Below are positions 61,654-64,000 of a stretch of DNA of 64,000 nucleotides, in pieces. This DNA comes from Clostridia bacterium (GTDB lineage Bacteria > Bacillota > Clostridia > Oscillospirales > Acutalibacteraceae). The position numbers and the translations under genes were made by a program. Position 1 is the stretch's first letter; each line of letters opens with the position of its first letter. Under the pieces are notes generated by a model, which saw nothing but the letters and a program-made list of their open reading frames with translations, was not told where the DNA came from and made no database searches. The stretch spans positions 1 to 64,000 of the forward strand of contig JAFSCE010000031.1 of NCBI GenBank assembly GCA_017436915.1, given 5' to 3'.

Positions 61654-62571
61654 TTATTTCGACATAGCAGCGACTTCAGCTGCAAAATCGTCTTCTCTCT
61701 TCTCGATGCCTTCACCCATAATATAGTGAATAGCATTTTTGAAGGTGATGGTACCGCCGAGCTTCTTGGCAGCATCGGCAATGTAGCCCGCAACGTCGCC
61801 CTTGAACAGATCCGAGCGAACGAATTCCTGCTGCAGCAAGCAAGACTCTTTGTAGAACGCGTTCATCTTACCGGCAGCGATCTTCTCTTTCACAGCATCC
61901 GGTTTGGAAGCCATGTTCGGATCGTTGTTCATCAGAGCAATCTGAACCTGCAGTTCTTTGTCAACATCGGCCTGCGGAACCTGCGCTTTGTCCCAGTATT
62001 TCGGGCCCATAGCAGCAATCTGCATAGCAACGTTCTTACCGACCTCGGTCACGTCGATGTCACCCTCAACAGCGAGGTTGACAAGCACACCGTGCGTACC
62101 GCCCGCATGGACGTATGCAACGGAGGTGTTCTCGGGGAAACGGTCAAAACGGCGGATCTGCATGTTCTCGCCGATCGACATAACCTTTTCCTGCATAATT
62201 TCGGTAACCGTCAGGTTGGAGTTCGGATATGTGCAACCTTTCAGCGCCTCAACGTCAGCAGGATTCTGGGTCGCAACGACCTCAGCCAGATTTTTAACAA
62301 GATCGGTGAAAGCATCGGTCTTGGCGGCAAAGTCGGTCTCCGAGTTAACCTCGATCACAACACCGACACCGTCCACGACAGTAGCATACGCCACGCCCAT
62401 CGCAGCAACGCGGTCTGCTTTTTTAGCAGCTTTCGCCAAGCCCTTTTCGCGCAGCCAATCAACGGCCTTGTCCATATCACCATCGGTCTCGGTCAATGCT
62501 TTTTTGCAGTCCATCATACCGACGTTGGTCATATCGCGCAACTTCTTAACATCTTGTGCAGTAAAAGCCAT
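61654..62571 (-). CDS. tsf: Elongation factor Ts
   Basis: GDP/GTP exchange factor for EF-Tu. 305 residues. UBA-like N-terminal domain with VKKLRDMTNVGMMDCKKAL; the core TDFAAKTDAF motif (near residue 78) inserts into EF-Tu. Full length. Lies 20 bp after rpsB and shares its promoter. Start ATG follows GGAGG. Minus strand ends at the hairpin at 61611. Confidence 0.97.
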   Translation of the reverse strand: MAFTAQDVKKLRDMTNVGMMDCKKALTETDGDMDKAVDWLREKGLAKAAKKADRVAAMGVAYATVVDGVGVVIEVNSETDFAAKTDAFTDLVKNLAEVVATQNPADVEALKGCTYPNSNLTVTEIMQEKVMSIGENMQIRRFDRFPENTSVAYVHAGGTHGVLVNLAVEGDIDVTEVGKNVAMQIAAMGPKYWDKAQVPQADVDKELQVQIALMNNDPNMASKPDAVKEKIAAGKMNAFYKESCLLQQEFVRSDLFKGDVAGYIADAAKKLGGTITFKNAIHYIMGEGIEKREDDFAAEVAAMSK

Positions 62572-62591
62572 AGCTTGTATACCTCCTGTGA

Positions 62592-63350
62592 TTATTCAGC
62601 AGCGGGAGCTTCGACAGCTTCCGGAGCGGCCTCTTCGGCAGCGGGAGCTTCTTCAGCAGCGCCTTGATCGCCCTGACGGCCCTCGATGATGGCGCTTGCC
62701 ATGGCACCGGCAATCAGTTTAACAGCGCGGATAGCATCGTCGTTGCCCGGGATCACATAATCAACGTCGTCGGGATCGCAGTTGGTGTCAACGATCGCAA
62801 CGATCGGAATACCAAGCTTCTTCGCCTCGGCAACCGCGATCTTCTCCTTGCGAGGATCAACGATAAACAACGCGCCGGGGATCTTATCCATGCCTTTGAT
62901 ACCGCCGAGGAATTTCTCGAGCTTTTCAATTTCATGGTTCAGTTTGATTACTTCTTTCTTCGGCAACAGATCAAACGTGCCGTCCTCTGCCATCGTCTTG
63001 AGCTGATTCAAGCGAGCAATACGACCGCGGATTGTGCGGAAGTTGGTGAGCATACCACCGAGCCAACGAGCGTTTACAAAATACGCACCGGCACGAACGG
63101 CTTCCTCAGCGATAGAATCCTGTGCCTGCTTTTTGGTACCGACAAACAAAACGGTTTTGCCTTCGGCGGACAGGTCACGGATAAACATGTAAGCTTCTTC
63201 GAGCTTACGCACCGTCTTCTGCAGGTCAATGATATAGATACCATTGCGCTCAGTGAAGATGTACGGTGCCATTTTGGGGTTCCAGCGACGGGTCTGGTGA
63301 CCGAAATGGACACCGGCCTCGAGCAGCTGTTTCATGGATACGACTGACAT
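62592..63350 (-). CDS. rpsB: 30S ribosomal protein S2
   Basis: 252 residues. Motifs [41 protein letters not shown] and [29 protein letters not shown] are standard S2. The C-terminus has an Ala/Glu-rich tail ([20 protein letters not shown]), longer than in many S2 proteins. Start ATG 63350 with AAGGAGG upstream; the longer frame upstream is the leader. Leader and promoter are described separately. Confidence 0.97.
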   Translation of the reverse strand: MSVVSMKQLLEAGVHFGHQTRRWNPKMAPYIFTERNGIYIIDLQKTVRKLEEAYMFIRDLSAEGKTVLFVGTKKQAQDSIAEEAVRAGAYFVNARWLGGMLTNFRTIRGRIARLNQLKTMAEDGTFDLLPKKEVIKLNHEIEKLEKFLGGIKGMDKIPGALFIVDPRKEKIAVAEAKKLGIPIVAIVDTNCDPDDVDYVIPGNDDAIRAVKLIAGAMASAIIEGRQGDQGAAEEAPAAEEAAPEAVEAPAAE

Positions 63351-63472
63351 TAGAAATCCTCCTTGGTTTTCACCTCTACGGGATCTGTCGGCCAAAGACA
63401 GTTTTTTCGACCGCATCTCCGGAATCGCCAAAGCGACACCACCGGAGCCAGGGATACCCGTATGCATTTTGC
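63351..63472 (-). promoter_or_regulatory. Structured rpsB leader candidate
   Basis: About 120 nt between promoter and start, able to form at least two hairpins: CTCCGG/CCGGAG around GTCGCTTTGGCGA-like sequence, and CTGTC/GACAG near the ribosome binding site. S2 leaders bind S2 for autoregulation in other bacteria; a match to a known family was not recognised. Confidence 0.35.
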
Positions 63473-63478
63473 CGTGAT

Positions 63479-63507
63479 ATTGTACCACAGTCATAGTAAA
63501 ATAGCAA
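63479..63507 (-). promoter_or_regulatory. Promoter of rpsB-tsf
   Basis: Minus strand TTGCTA and TACAAT with a 17-bp spacer. Confidence 0.7.
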
Positions 63508-63535
63508 GCCCTTTTCAGAAAAAAACTAAAAATTT

Positions 63536-63844
63536 TTAATTTCCGAAAATACCGCTTAAAACACTGTTATGACGACGTTTTTTACACGACTCCGGACCGC
63601 ATAACGACATGGGATGATTCACTAAGATCGTATGCTCCCCTATTACCTCAATCTCTTTCCAACAAATCACAATATCATCATCGTGGCCAAATACCCCCAA
63701 AATTTTTGGACGCCCGTAAATCACAAGGGAAATCAATTGTGCAGTACAGGTATCAACCTCAACGTCGTCCACACGTCCAAGTCGCATCCCATCGCAAATA
63801 TTAATAACCTCTTTGTTGTGCATGTCCGTTATTCTGCAAACCAT
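63536..63844 (-). CDS. YlmC/YmxH family sporulation protein (PRC-barrel)
   Basis: 102 residues. PRC-barrel fold with [21 protein letters not shown] and [17 protein letters not shown]. In spore-forming Firmicutes it sits next to sigG or spoIIGA and is grouped with sporulation proteins of unknown role. The C-terminal Cys/Arg tail ([11 protein letters not shown]) is longer than in the Bacillus protein. Start ATG follows GGAGTG. Divergent from the probable sigG. Confidence 0.88.
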   Translation of the reverse strand: MVCRITDMHNKEVINICDGMRLGRVDDVEVDTCTAQLISLVIYGRPKILGVFGHDDDIVICWKEIEVIGEHTILVNHPMSLCGPESCKKRRHNSVLSGIFGN

Positions 63845-63916
63845 TTACCATCACTCCTATACCATTATACTTATTCGTTGTGCCGCGGAAAAATGAATAG
63901 TTTCCAATCATTTACT

Positions 63917-63945
63917 GAATCCCTGCAAAAAAACCGGGTCATACT
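63917..63945 (+). promoter_or_regulatory. Candidate sporulation-sigma (F/G-type) promoter
   Basis: GAATC, an 18-bp spacer, and CATACT. It resembles the forespore sigma-F/G promoter style. About 36 bp before the candidate sigG start. Confidence 0.3.
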
Positions 63946-63980
63946 CAGTGTGCATGTAGAATAAAGGAGTGACCGGTGGT

Positions 63981-64000
63981 TTGTATAACAAAGTGGAAAT
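63981..64000 (+). CDS. sigG: Probable start of RNA polymerase sigma-G gene (partial)
   Basis: TTG at 63981, 11 bp after AAGGAG, encodes (M)YNKVE, the usual SigG beginning (clostridial SigG starts NKVEICGVNT). The gene runs off the window after seven codons. Divergence from ymxH and the SigG-like promoter support the call, but too few codons are visible to prove it. An alternative GTG at 63976 in another frame gives VCITKW, which is not recognised. Confidence 0.4.

Noticed and set aside
61576-62667. 363-codon plus-strand frame
   Set aside because: It lies opposite tsf and the end of rpsB, which are certain genes; its sequence has no known domain and starts in a terminator.

Overview
The window reads as a chromosomal segment of an endospore-forming clostridial Firmicute, most like the Oscillospiraceae/Ruminococcaceae lineages. 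The evidence is Spo0A, SpoIIE, a YlmC/YmxH PRC-barrel protein and the probable first codons of SigG, together with the clostridial IspH-S1 fusion, the DUF5685-DnaJ pair, a T-box thrS leader and strong AAGGAGG-type ribosome binding sites. No phage structural genes, insertion sequences, rRNA or CRISPR array were seen. The window opens inside acetate kinase and closes about seven codons into the likely sigG gene.

Layout. 0-13 kb is core metabolism and housekeeping on the plus strand: ackA, DUF5685/DnaJ/membrane protein, a MurR/RpiR regulator, a FAD oxidoreductase followed by cmk-plsC-ispH::S1, then rpiB, a LUD protein, murA, a WalJ-like hydrolase and rlmH. 13-20 kb is a TetR-type regulator coupled by ATGA to a 2,077-residue sortase-anchored adhesin with a vWA head and a stalk of nine isopeptide-type domains. 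20-23 kb holds spo0A, a tyrosine recombinase and a 600-bp AT-rich non-coding stretch with inverted repeats. 23-28 kb is a set of apparently cytoplasmic hydrolases (M28-like peptidase, GNAT, CE2-like SGNH esterase, GH20 hexosaminidase). 28-38 kb is an AT-rich accessory segment. It carries a seven-gene minus-strand operon (SDR, DapA-like lyase, metallo-beta-lactamase-fold hydrolase, enolase-superfamily dehydratase, second DapA-like lyase, MDR dehydrogenase, YhcH/YiaL protein) facing an AraC regulator, followed by a PfkB kinase and a nitrilase-family amidase. It ends at initiator tRNA-fMet, beside which lies a second, partial copy of the tRNA 3' end.

38-51 kb holds an SPFH protein, a NitT/TauT-type ABC transporter (plus strand), a polar amino-acid ABC transporter (minus strand), and a five-gene minus-strand cluster (FG-GAP-like lipoprotein, response regulator, histidine kinase, YqhQ/DUF1385, PrmC). 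Next comes a B12 module: a cobalamin riboswitch controlling a DUF4430 (transcobalamin-like) membrane-anchored protein and an ECF S-component. 51-64 kb has a T-box-controlled thrS, spoIIE, a PMCA-type calcium ATPase, a membrane protein, an asymmetric ABC-F protein, tsf, rpsB with a structured leader, ymxH and the sigG start.

The best candidates for something little described are four. First is the 28.4-34.5 kb operon, whose enzyme set fits a non-phosphorylative sugar oxidation route (sugar to lactone to acid to 2-keto-3-deoxy acid to pyruvate plus aldehyde). Second is the TetR-giant adhesin transcription unit. Third is the recombinase with a possible invertible or recombination-site region upstream. 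Fourth is the internal translation start that would release a free S1 protein from the IspH-S1 fusion. All functional calls come from reading the sequence and recalling family motifs; no database search was run.
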